64,000 nucleotides of DNA, from NCBI GenBank assembly GCA_032158295.1, contig CM063260.1, forward strand, positions 72,001-136,000, given 5' to 3'. Under the pieces are notes generated by a model. It was not told the origin of the DNA. It did not search any database and saw only the letters and a program-made list of their open reading frames with translations. The DNA comes from Pycnopodia helianthoides. Its lineage: Eukaryota > Echinodermata > Asteroidea > Forcipulatida > Asteriidae. Positions 1-44,087 of the stretch are shown piece after piece. The translations under genes and the position numbers were made by a program. Within the stretch, counting starts at the first letter, position 1, and each line of letters starts with the position of its first letter.

Positions 1-834
1 TTTGACATCAGCTATGGCGGCCATTGCCAGGGGTCTAAGGGTGCACCGGCCACTAAATAAGGAGAAAACAGAGCGTCGGCCTCATTCATATTTTGTAAAC
101 CCTCAGAAATAAGTCTGTTTTAGACAGATCTGAGAACCAAAAGGCTACAGTGTAAATAAACTGCCCAATTGTTGACTTCCAACTTGATTTTTATATATTT
201 TTTTATGACATAGGCCCTGAAAAAATGGTCCCATTTGCCCAGTGGTGTAGTGACATTTTTTCAAGATTGATGCTCCGACGTTTGGAAATTTATACAGGGG
301 TATGTATAGGGGTGTTTATACTTGGAGGGAGAATAACTCGACGGGCCTTGGAACTCCCCATATCAAATTGAGGACAACAGTTCAAGACTCAACTGACAAT
401 TTTCCATTTACAGTAAAAAGCTGTGAGAGTTCTAATTTTGTTGTGTTTTTTGTTGTTTTGGGGTGTTTTTTTTTTTTTTTTTGCATTTTGCACTTTGTGC
501 TAGGGGAGTTTATTTAGTAGGGTGTACACTATATAGCCATGATATGAATGACACTAGTACACCAACAAAAGTGCAATCTCCATCCATTTGGTATTATTTA
601 AAAAGCATTAATCAACTCGGTCAGCACGACCTTGCAGATGAAGGGTGAAGGGTCGCAGGCTGCGCACCCCTGGTAAACAAAATTATAAGATAGACCTTCT
701 GGACAAAATAGGTTAAAGCTGTGAGGGTTTTGGGGGAAATGTGTTAGTTCCATTGTGCTTCGGGGGTGTCAAATCAGAGACCATACGTCAATAGCACTTC
801 CTCAGCCCCCTCTTCCTGCTGAAGTTTCTAATCT

Positions 835-1029
835 GGGCCCAATTTCATAGATCAGCTTAAGAAGACAATTTTGCCTGACAATATTGTCTGCTAAGCAGAA
901 ATGAGCAGGATACCAGTCACAAATTTTACATGTGACATGCTAGTTTGGCTGTTGATCTTATTCTGGTAAGCATAATTTTGTTGTGCTGAGCTACATTTTG
1001 TGCTTAAACAGCTCTATGAAATTGGGCCC
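835..1029. mobile_element. Short terminal-inverted-repeat element (MITE-like)
   Basis: A perfect 16 bp terminal inverted repeat, 'gggcccaatttcatag' at 835-850 and its complement at 1014-1029, encloses about 160 bp of AT-rich non-coding DNA. A related but diverged segment ('agctgcttaa' to 'gcacctctatgaa') lies at about 33080-33270. Confidence 0.7.
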
Positions 1030-1277
1030 TGGACTTACAAGCACATGGACTGTTCCATTTTCACTTCAATTTCTTATCAATGGGACCGTCCAGTTGAAAA
1101 CTTCCAAAATAGGTTGCATGACATCATAAATTTGTTGGGAGAGCACTATATTCTTTAACACTGGTATTGTAATCTTCATAAAAACCAGAACAATACGTTT
1201 GGACAACAGTTTTATAGCCATCTTAGGACAGCTGCATGGTTCACCAATCTCTGCTCCACGTACAAGCAAGCAGGACA

Positions 1278-34280
<33,003 letters not shown>

Positions 34281-34765
34281 ATGCTGGCTGTCCCCAGACC
34301 TTACTGATTTTCTTGTTGGCTTGCTTGCTTGCTTGGTTGTTTGTTTTGTGTTTAGTTTCCGTCTTTTCAAATCTAGATATTAGTTTCTCTATGCCATTTT
34401 ACGTCATGCATGGTTGGTTTAGAGAAAATATACTAGATATTAGTTTCTCTTATCATTTTTTAATGATGGATTTTATTTGTTAGCATTGTTAAATACAATT
34501 TACGTGATTTTCATCACATAATTTTCCTGCCTATATTTTAAATTGTTCCTGTAGTGGTTTTTAATTGTACTTTTTAATGTGTATCCATTTCTTTAACAAT
34601 TTGTGTAAAGCGCCTTAGAGCTTGTTTTTTCATGAATTTTGGCGCTATATAAATACTGTATTATTATAATTATAATTATTATTTCATCTTATCACAGCAT
34701 GCAAAAGAAAGATTTCATTTTCATTTGTGCCGGTTACTCCTCGAGTCAGGCTACGTCCCGTAGCC
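34281..34765. other. 3' flank of the SRCR receptor
   Basis: Presumed 3' UTR and flank. It repeats at 34388-34433 a 45 bp phrase that also occurs at 33695-33740 ('atgccattttacgtcatgca'). At about 34610-34680 there is a 'gcgccttagagc...ggcgctatataaatac' block and an ATT-rich tail, seen also near 31325 and 4370, which looks like a repeat terminus. Confidence 0.5.
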
Positions 34766-35494
34766 TTAGATCTCAAGGGTCTTTCTCAGGATCCTCGCTG
34801 TTCCCAAAAGCGCCGCCTTCTGTAACAGATCTATCCTCACATTTGTCCCTATTTCATCTAGATGTTTCCCCAGTGCTTTGGGAATGGTGCCAAGTGCTCC
34901 AACAACCACAGGGACTACTTTCACTTTCACCTGCCAAATCTTACGGAGTTCCCTGGCTAGGTCTTGGTACTTGTGGATCTTTTCCGTCTCCTTCGAAGCT
35001 ACCCTGATATCACCCGGCACAGCTATGTCAATGAGATGACACATCTTCGTCGTCTTATCTAAGACTACAACATCCGGACGCCTATGTTCTATAACATGAT
35101 CAGTCTGAATGTTAAAATCCCACAGAATCTTGACCTGGTCGGTCTCTACAACTTTCTCCGGAACGTGGTCGTACCATTTCGCATGCACTTGGACACCATA
35201 CTTCTTACACAGATCCCAGTGAATCACCTTGGCCAACTTGTCATGTCTTCCTTTGTACTCCGTCTGGGCCATCATACTACATTCGCTGACAATATGAAAT
35301 ACAGTCTCTTCTGCCTTGTAACACATTCTGCACATAGGAGAGACGTTTGCTTTCTCGATCCTTGCCTTCATAACATTTGTCCTTAGTGACTGGTCTTGCG
35401 CCGCAGTAATCAAACCCTCGGTTTCCTTCTTTAGTTCTCCGCTCTTTAACCAATTCCATGACTTGGGGCTCGCTACCTCTTCAGTACATCTCAA
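34766..35494 (-). mobile_element. 5'-truncated non-LTR retrotransposon, C-terminal part with R2-type endonuclease
   Basis: 242 codons resembling the C-terminal end of R2-like retrotransposon proteins. There is a zinc knuckle (CRMCYKAEETVFHIVSEC), then KILWDFNIQTDHVIEHRRPD and VVLDK...LIDIAVPGD, which fit the PD-(D/E)xK restriction-like endonuclease, and a LLQKAALLGTARILRK end. No reverse transcriptase domain is present upstream. The 5' break is beside the (ATT)n tract, as expected of an incompletely copied insertion. Not functional on its own. Confidence 0.75.
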
Positions 35495-35532
35495 GAACCG
35501 GCCATGAAGTGGAATAATAATTATTAATAGTG

Positions 35533-35663
<131 letters not shown>

Positions 35664-35759
35664 AACCAGTCATACCATTATTTAATAGAGTTAATTACTA
35701 AACTATAACTTAGTATTATAAAGCATTTTGATCTTAATAATTGGTTAAATGAATTATAA

Positions 35760-36025
35760 TTCATGAATAGCATATCAAGTAATAAACCACAAGAAAACTG
35801 CCGCTTCGCAGGTTGTATCTTAAACTTGGGTGTGATCCCTGGCTATAAGGCAGTAAAGGGTTGTATGGCTTCTGACTGGAACCCAGAACAAAGATGATGA
35901 CAGAATAAGAAGACCGCCAATATAGGGCATATATAGCTCAGTTGGTAGAGCGCCGGCACATAAATCTGGAGGTCGTTGGTTCAAATCCCGCTCTACAGTC
36001 AAGTTTTCTTTGTCCAACCCCAAAC
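35760..36025 (+). repeat. tRNA-headed SINE, family 2
   Basis: A tRNA-like block 'tatagctcagttggtagagc' ... 'ggttcaaatcccgctctac' at 35933-35996, flanked by 'atcaagtaataaaccaca' and 'ctttgtccaacccc', which recur in the copy at 54455-54650 in the other orientation. The would-be acceptor stem does not pair (gggcata against cgctcta), so I do not call a functional tRNA gene. Confidence 0.55.
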
Positions 36026-36271
36026 TAGTAAAAGCTTGTTAAATACTCTAACAAAATATGTAGTTTGTAAAATGTTCACCAATTGTCCAATATACAAAAT
36101 ATTGTTGTAATTTTTTGTTTTATTTATCCCAAGGGAATATACCACACAGAAATTATTAATGCATTTATTCTCCGATTTATTTTGTAAAAAAAATTGCTAA
36201 CAAATTGTAGTAAAAGTTTTGGTGTAAAACACAAAATGGAATAAAAGTTAAATGCACAAATTTACAACTTG

Positions 36272-36656
36272 TTTAAAGGAACATTATGGTTTTTGCTAAC
36301 AAAACAGTTGCTGGCAGTAAAGCACTTTATGTAATCCACCATATACATAAACTGACAAACCTGTAGAAGTTTGAAATCGATCGGCCATCTGGGTCACGAG
36401 AAAATAGCGAAAAACCGATACACATTTGCATGAAATCATATAGATTCAACACTGAATAAAACGCTCACTGAGCGATAAACCCCAATCGGAAAATTAGTTA
36501 ATACATTTCTCATCAAATATGGCATTTCAGACAGACATATTTCAAGGGATGTTTTCTACTATCATCATTATTAGACCGTGTAAGTTTTATGTAAATCTGT
36601 GATAAAAAGTATATTTTACAAGTTTTTTTCTTACCAATTCTGTAATGTTCCTTTAA
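36272..36656 (+). mobile_element. Dispersed short element, copy 2 (385 bp)
   Basis: Terminal inverted repeat: 'ttaaaggaacatta' at the left and its complement 'taatgttcctttaa' at the right. It is the fuller copy of the element next to SRCR exon A18. It carries the inner 'gctcactgagcgataa' block. Confidence 0.7.
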
Positions 36657-36904
36657 GGAACCGTTGAACAAGGGTTAGAAGGCGTATGTTTGTTATTAAA
36701 TTATATTCTGTACATTTTAGAACTATCCTCTTTAATTTTAAACAACTTTATTATCCTTTTGAAAAACCAATCGGTAGATTTGTTCGCTGCAAATTTTTGT
36801 AAAAAGTTAAACAAAACTATTAATTTAAAAGCAAATTTTGCTGATTTTTACAATAGGCAAAATTATCACGGAAAAACAACCTGGTATGGTATTTTTTTTA
36901 TTAA

Positions 36905-37160
36905 GATTTGAACGTCGGTGCAGCTTTCACAAACGGACACCAGGGAAATTAGAAGCTCCAAGAGACGCCTGGAGGCGATCTTTGGAGATTCAAACTTGTT
37001 GACTTACTTTTATTGGTTTCACATCAACGAAATAATTTCAGACGAAATATTTTGCATGATGCGCAGGCCTATCGCTTATACCTTTTTTATAACAACTAGA
37101 CTTTTGGATAAGAATTGCACAAGTTTCTTTTAGTTCATTACCAAAGTATGCCCTATCTTT
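36905..37160. repeat. Dispersed repeat, copy 1
   Basis: Shares 'cacaaacggacacca', 'atttcagacgaaat' and 'cattaccaaagtatg' in the same order with 62060-62340. No protein is recognised. Confidence 0.5.
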
Positions 37161-39049
37161 AAACTAACTGATACTGGTCGATTTCAAACAACACTTGATC
37201 GAATTTTGTTCGGATTTTTTTAACAACCAAAACATTTCATTGTTGGAAGGAATGTCATTACTTGCATGTTGTCTCCAGACAGTAAGATATGGAAGCGTTA
37301 AAGGGCTATTGAGAGACGTCATTATTATTTTTTTATTAAAACATACATCGTGCAATATATCTCACAAATTATTACTTTTATGTCATAAATATGACTGAGT
37401 TCAAATAAGACTTATTATGACTTATGTTTTTCTCAAAATCTATGAGATAAGTCATATAGTTTTGACTCATACTAATTCAAAATTATGAGATATAAGTCAC
37501 AGTTAAGACTTAGGCTAATTCATAATTATACAATTAGTCATAGTTAAGACTTATCTGTTTCATAGAGATGATATAAGTCATAGTTTGACTGATTATTATG
37601 ACTGTCTTTCTTTTCTCAACGTCCTTTAAACGCTTCCGTATATATTGTTTCTCAAATATGAGCCTTTTGTTTATGGTGTCATGAGTGGTGACTTGTTACA
37701 TTTTCGTTTGTTACAATTTGCGCTCCATAGTTTCCCAAGTGCCTTCGTTATTTCGAGTAATCGAGTGTGGGTTTCAGTCTTTTTGTAGACGATAATACCC
37801 TTGCTCTGGCGTGGTATGATATGTCATCTTACTGGGGTTCAGTGAGTGGGATAAGACTGATTTACTGTTTGTGTGATCTGGTTAATATGACAGCGAGGGC
37901 AATGTTGTTGCCCTTTATCTGAGTGTTGGAAAAGATGAAATTCACAAGCCATTTGAGATATGGTGGTAGACACAATAATAGGGCACTATTCGGGTAAACA
38001 TGTCTGTAAGACACCAAACCAAACACACTGCACTCCTATCCACCATCATATCTCAATTATATCTCACCCGCACTGGACTATATGCATTAGTGACTCATAT
38101 AATGATCGACCAATAGAAATTCCTCGTGATCGATCACGGGATCCCCCCCCCCTGTCGTCATGTTCCCCAAAATCCTTTCTTGCACCAGTTCAGTTCGTTT
38201 GTGATTTGCTTGCATCAAAGAATTTGCTCTTCCCACCCCTCCTAGTCTTGGTTCAAAACCCTCCTATTATTTATATCTTCCACGATCCGTCGCAACAATC
38301 ATGGAGCTTTCTAAATGATAAACAGGAGTGTCTTGATATTTTCCGTCCTCCATGCTTGAACCAAGACTAACCCCTCCCCCAGGCCCGTAATTTATTTATT
38401 TATTTATTTTTTTATTTTTTTTTTTTTTTGGGGGGGGGGGCGAATGTGAAAGAAAAAGTACATCGGCGGGTTACCACCGCACTAGTCTGAGGGGTGATGC
38501 GCCTCCCTCAGAAGTTTGAGCGGACTTTTTGGGGGCGGCCGCCCCCCCCCACGCCCCCCTGGTTACGGGCCTGCCCTCCCCCGTCGTGACATCCAAGGCC
38601 AATAGCAAAAGTCGATCGCAGGTTTATTACACCATTGAGCATGATATTACACGTAAGCAGCGTCCATCTCCACTGGGTACCCCAACTCCTCGAGATCCCA
38701 CTCGCATGTCACCGTGGTCAAGTGGCTATATAGAATGCAGGACTTGCTATGGTCGCGGGTTCAAGTCCTACCAAAATAACCGCTGATTTCACAATGACTA
38801 GAAATCAATAATGTTTGTACAAGAGAGAGTGAGAAATAGTTGTCTGTTGCCAGCTTGGTATTATTTGTATCCCCTTGGAGCTTTGCCGTGTTTCCTTGAG
38901 GGGAAGATCATCTAAACAAAGAAACAACAAACATCCCGTGAACAGATTTTCCTCCTCTCTCTTTCGCGAGTACACATGACCACTGGAAATTTAGTGCAGT
39001 GCATAATGTCCACGGCGGTGGTTTTACGACACACCCCGAATACACGCAA
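37161..39049. other. Intergenic stretch without recognised genes
   Basis: AT-rich at the start (37350-37600 is rich in 'tgacttat/ataagtca' phrases), then poly-C and poly-T runs at 38390-38560. A tRNA-like block at 38712-38775 ('gtggtcaagtggctatatag' to 'gcgggttcaagtcc') is probably another SINE head. An open frame at 37960-38370 has no family features and I do not call it. Confidence 0.5.
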
Positions 39050-39372
39050 ACTCGTACACACACCAACTCGTATGCACACCATCTCGATCGTACGCACACC
39101 AACTCGTATGCACACCAACTCGTATGCACACCATCTCGATCGTACGCACACCAACTCGTATGCACACCAACTCGATCGTACGCACACCAACTCGTATGCA
39201 CACCATCTCGATCGTACGCACACCAACTCGTATGCACACCAACTCGTATGCACACCATCTCGATCGTACGCACACCAACTCGTATGCACACCATCTCGAT
39301 CGTACGCACACCAACTCGTATGCACACCAACTCGTATGCACACCATCTCGATCGTACGCACACCAGCTCGTA
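39050..39372. repeat. Two-unit minisatellite
   Basis: Built from a 16 bp unit (cacaccaactcgtatg, A) and a 20 bp unit (cacaccatctcgatcgtacg, B), plus one hybrid (C). My reading of the order is ABAABACABAABABAAB. The units contain the palindromes cgatcg and cgtacg. Long open frames occur on both strands here only because of the repeat, so none is called as a gene. Confidence 0.85.
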
Positions 39373-41318
39373 CACACACACACCGACTACAACCGCCAAT
39401 TATGCAAGTATAATTGACATAGGGGAAAGGTTTCGCCGCTTAGGTTGTTTCCATTTGTGTTTTTTCTTTTCCTTTAAGAGTATTTCCAAATTAAACTTGG
39501 AGTATTGCCTCAGTTAAAATGTACCGGTACGCGATATTGCCGAAAATCCGGAGCGGTTATGTCCGTCCACGCAGGAAGAATAATCCGCACTGGGAATAGG
39601 TTTCTTGGAATGCACAATCTGAGAAACGTTTCTGACAGAAACGCTTATCAAATTCATTGCTCGAAATAATAATTCCCGCTGCGTACGAGTTTGTATGTGT
39701 ACGAATTTGTATGTGTACGAATTAATAATTCCCGTAGAAATTCAAGCGTACGACTTGGCGTGCGTACGAGTCTGTATGTGTACGAGTCTGTATGTGTACG
39801 AGTTTGTGTGTGTAGAGTTGACCTGTTTCACACGAAAGCCATATCTCTAGTTACGTAAAATTTTCTTTAGCATTACATTGACCAACTTCACCTGCAGCAG
39901 CAGCTGAAGTCATCACTTTTGTGATTTCCCGTGTTTACTATGCAGTGAGCATTGTTCAGGCAAAGCGCACAGTTAGACGCGCGCCATTGTGTTCTGCGCG
40001 CATTAAGACTCGCAAAAAATAATGACAGACCATTGGATGATGACAGTAGCCGCGTGTGTGTGACGTCAGTGCGGCGGGCCGAAAACATTTGACCAGCTAA
40101 AAGTTTAAAAACAATCAACAACAAAAAATCAGACAAGCAAAAGAAAATCTCACAGACAACAATTTCGGGTCCAAATATTCATCCCACATTACGCTTATTA
40201 TGATGTAGGGTCAAGTTACGAATGTTCCGTGGACATAATCACATAAGAAAACGTTTTTACTGAATACAACATCCTCGCAGTGGGATCCAAACACGACCGG
40301 CTCTGACGACACCTCCCTCCCCACTTCTTGATGAAATGAGGCAGCACGGTGGAAGTAGGTAATAGGACGGTTAGCTAGGCCCCTGACCCACTCTGTGCCA
40401 CCCAGTTTTCGCGGGCTCTGCTTGTTTAATATGAGAACAATGTAGAGCAAAATAATACGTATGAGCGGCGAATTGAACCAATGCGTTACGGTTGCATTAG
40501 CTAGCTCGGCCCAGGGGCGCTCGGCCGGCCCTGTTTCTTATTGCCGGGCGCACCCTCGCACGTAGCACACACACACACCCACGCAAACCCGATCCGTAAG
40601 GTACGCACAGTGTGCCACACAATTACAACAACAAGCAAGCAAGATCGCCATTTTGTTATAGTCAGTACACTCATCAGTACACTCCATCGTCCGCATCGGA
40701 ACACCAATAGTACAGGGGAGATAACTGCAAATTGCTGTGTGCATGTTGTGAGTATCTATCTTGAAAAGCAGTTCTTAATATACTGCTTTCACTTCTTTCT
40801 AGTATAAGAAAACACAGCAGGGCATGTGAAAACAAAACAAAAATGTCTGTGCCAAGCAGCCGTTCTCGTACATGACTGAGTATGTTTGTTCCTCCGTCGT
40901 CCATGGTATGATGGTCGGTCTCGCTCGGCTCGGTTCGTTCACCGTACGTACATGTACGTACAAAGGGCAACCGTTAGCATACTGCCCAACCACCGTCACT
41001 GCACTGTCAATAATTCTAAGTGCATTTTTTAGTGGCGAGTTTTACGGCTGTTCGGTTCAGCCGGTGGTCATGGTGGTTTGGCCAACTCTTGACTCCTGAG
41101 CTTATTGAGTCTTGACTTACTGATGTCTGACTGTGCCTCGATTTTCTTAATGTTGAATCGGTGGATGTTTGCAAATAGTGCAGTCGTGTAGGCATGTAGG
41201 GAAACCTTGATTTCTATTCAATTTCAAGTTTCCCTATCGCACCCTCGAATTCATGTCTCGATGATAACGACGGTGAGGAATTGTCGTAATTTCATGCATT
41301 TCTAAATTATACCATAGA

Positions 41319-42269
41319 TTAAAGGAACACGTTGCCTTATAAGTTATAGGTTGGGCGCTTTTGGGCTATAACAAGTGTTTGATGTATAATGAGCACGGTC
41401 GGAAAGATGTTTAAAAAGTAGAATATAATGATCCACACAAACGTGCCTTAGAAATGCTTCGCTTTTGATAACTTTCGCGAAACAAAATGCTTCGCCATTT
41501 ATGGGAGTCAAGATTTTGACTCTCATAAATGGCAAACAAATTCTATTAGTCTTATTTCCAGTCGCAGCTGTTGAACTACGACTGAGCAATTATTTTATTA
41601 AAAATGTTACGATTACTATCTGTTTAATGTATTCCAATAAATATCCAGTGAATAAATGAATGAAAAAAGAAAGAAAAAACATACGTTAAATAATTAACTA
41701 GCAAGTCCCCACGTCTCGGTCCGTCCGGGTGTCCAGGGACGTACCAGCAGCAGCAGCAAAGCCCCGCGGCCATACCACCCATAGATCTCCCCCTGCATGC
41801 TGCAGTAGACGACGCGAAGACAGGGTCCTCGTACAATGTATGATTTTAGCGGGGCAACCTAGTAACACCGATGCTTTGTGTGGTGTAAGAAGGTCTGGTA
41901 CCCATTACTGTTATTGCATCTTTATTAGTGAAGCGTCTTCTGTGTTTTCTTGGCGATCGAGTAGAGAATGGTATATTACCTGGTGTTCATGTGATAGGTT
42001 TACCAGGCCACAGGCTACGGCGCCAGCCTACTGCTCTTCATCGCTCATTATTGCCCATTACACTGACGATCGTATTGACGGCTTGAAATACGTATACATT
42101 TTGCGGGACATGTCTCGGGGGTCAGAGGTCAATGTTTGTTTTTTTAATTACCATTCACTAATTATAACACATTAAAGGTGTTTTATTGCAAGAACAACTC
42201 TTAATAAGTATAAGGAACACCTCCAAATAGTAAAATTTCATGAGATTTGAAGGTAACGTGTTCCTTTAA
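41319..42269. mobile_element. Possible element bounded by 'ttaaaggaacacgtt' inverted ends
   Basis: 'ttaaaggaacacgtt' at 41319 and 'aacgtgttcctttaa' at 42255 are perfect inverted copies 950 bp apart. The left part has an internal hairpin ('ccatttatgggagtcaa' / 'ttgactctcataaatgg', about 41496-41533). The middle includes GC-rich DNA that may be a separate insertion, so the outer ends could belong to two half copies. Confidence 0.45.
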
Positions 42270-42322
42270 TATATTAACAAGTAACATCCTTTTGGATGCC
42301 TCGCTTTGGCATTGGTAACATT

Positions 42323-42448
42323 AAAAAGGGCATAAAAGAGTAGTGACGCGTCTTATAACCGGCCGGGTCGTGGCCATGTAAGGTTTTAAACAGCCGGTTA
42401 AGACCGAGTCACTACTCTTTTATTCCCATTCATTAATGCCCTTTTTGT
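42323..42448. repeat. Foldback, about 125 bp
   Basis: 'aaaaagggcataaaagagtagtgac' is answered by 'gtcactactcttttattccc' and 'atgcccttttt', with an inner 'taaccggc/gccggtta' pair. Confidence 0.65.
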
Positions 42449-42868
42449 TAAAAAGCGTAGTATTGTTGGAAAATCTCAACATTTCTGTTAACTTTCATTT
42501 CCTGTCACGTCCCCTAGCTCGTTTCGCAAAGGATATACAATTACATGCCACGCTCAACAATTCTGCGTACACAGCATCATAACACTCACATGTTTTTAGA
42601 TTGAATACCAGTATGTGTTGATTGCGTTTCGCATAAATTAGCGCCTGCGTAACCTTGCACGCCACAGGTGTGTTTAAACACTTCTAGCCGTGCATTATCA
42701 TCTGTTTTTAAACACGGCCACGTGACATGATCTCCACCAATCAGAATGGATAAACTCTCTGAGGTATTTATGAATAATCCAATTAGGTACGGACGGACAA
42801 CAACAACACAACCGCAAGACTTGGTGCACGACGGCTCGTGAACTTCACTGCGTAACATTTTATATAAA

Positions 42869-43070
42869 CCCATTGCATAACGTGCAGCGCGCATACACGC
42901 GAGTCTCCTGTCTGTCATTTTGGGTGTCAAAACATGCACAAAAGGATGGTACACGTGTTTACGCACCAATGCGTGTGTAAACAGGTGTACCATCCTTTTG
43001 TGCACGTTTTGACACCCAAAGTGGCGGACAGGAAACGCGCTTGAAAGTGCGCTGCGCGTAGTACAATGGG
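42869..43070. repeat. Foldback, about 200 bp
   Basis: A long inverted repeat centred near 42969. The inner arms 'tttgggtgtcaaaacatgca' and 'gtgcacgttttgacacccaa' enclose 'ggatggtacacgtgtttac' and its complement. The outer arms (cccattg..., ...caatggg) are imperfect. Confidence 0.7.
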
Positions 43071-44031
43071 TCTGTTGCAAATTGATCTGTTTGCAGCACA
43101 TGTACAGAGCATCATTTCCAAATTCACACTGCTGAAGGGACTTCACCAAAGAAGGGACTAGACCAAAGTCTAGTTAAACATTATTATATGGCAAGCAAAT
43201 GCGTCAACAAATCACATATGAGTGACGCGTGTTTGCCAATTTACTGATCGGTCAAAATTTTAACATGGTTTGGTTATTAAGCTGTGTCTGAATTGATTTA
43301 AGAATTGATTGGACATCAAACGATGATGAAACAATTAATGCACAACTTTGTACTACATCACACACAGGATAGGCACCTCCCACTTAAGTGGCTACAAGTG
43401 CATGTTCTTATCATGATTATGCATAATTATCTCTAATTGCTGTGTGAAGATGAGTTATGGGGGGCAAAAATTACAAAACATCGATTATAAACTGCCTAAT
43501 AGGAAAAAATGCTTACTTCATGACACAAATTGTATTTATAGACTTGATATACATGTACATGTAGGGGCCTAGTTGTTTTTTTGAGGTGCAAAATAATGCC
43601 TGCTTCTGAATTCTGATGTACAGCTCACTGTTTTCTTTGTTGCTGATTTTTATTTATTTATTTTTTTATTTTATTTTATTTTTTTTGGCTGCATCCTGAA
43701 GCCATTATATGTTTGGGTATTTGATAATGATGTTTTTTAATGATATTGATGAATTTAAATTTTACAATTTACAGTAATTAAGAATTTGATAATTCAGAGT
43801 ATGTTTCATTTACCATCAATCACAAAAACAAAATTGATAATGCTTTAAAGTGTGTATGAAACAAAATTGTACACCTCATACATCCAAACTTTCGAGTCAG
43901 TCTATAATGATGAGAAAGACACATAACATGACAAGGCCTAGACTGCATGGTTCTTGTTTTAAGAGTTCCTAGTATTTTTTTTTAATTTGTCCTATTTTCT
44001 TTTAACAGTATTTAAAAGACCTCTGCCGTGG

Positions 44032-44064
44032 ATGAGGAATCGTTACCATTCAACGAGTCATTAA
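44032..44064 (+). promoter_or_regulatory. Short upstream ORF in the zinc-finger leader
   Basis: ATG at 44032 opens a ten-codon frame (MRNRYHSTSH) that stops before the in-frame ATG at 44088 of the zinc-finger protein. If the leader starts at the acceptor at 44008, ribosomes meet this ATG first. The role is inferred. Confidence 0.35.
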
Positions 44065-44087
44065 CTAACGTGCATAAGTACAGTGAA

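Noticed and set aside
302..648. Two overlapping short open frames near the left end
   Set aside because: They run through a poly-T tract and have no recognisable sequence or splice context.
35929..36000. Candidate tRNA gene
   Set aside because: Box A and B are good, but the acceptor ends do not pair, and a second copy with the same flanks exists at 54455, so it is a SINE head.
37960..38370. 136-codon open frame
   Set aside because: The composition is like non-coding DNA, there is no domain, and it ends in low-complexity poly-C sequence.
38712..38775. Candidate tRNA-Leu or Ser gene
   Set aside because: tRNA-like boxes are present, but I cannot fold a convincing acceptor stem, and the context is repeat-rich.
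38908..39517. Open frames of 97-172 codons in several frames on both strands
   Set aside because: They come from the 16/20 bp minisatellite, whose units lack stops in most frames; the products are low-complexity.
41729..42175. 148-codon open frame with several cysteines
   Set aside because: It lies within a probable inverted-repeat element, has no known motif, and lacks a convincing start context.
42586..43149. 187-codon minus-strand open frame
   Set aside because: Most of it reads through the two arms of the foldback at 42869-43070, so the frame is a by-product of the inverted repeat.
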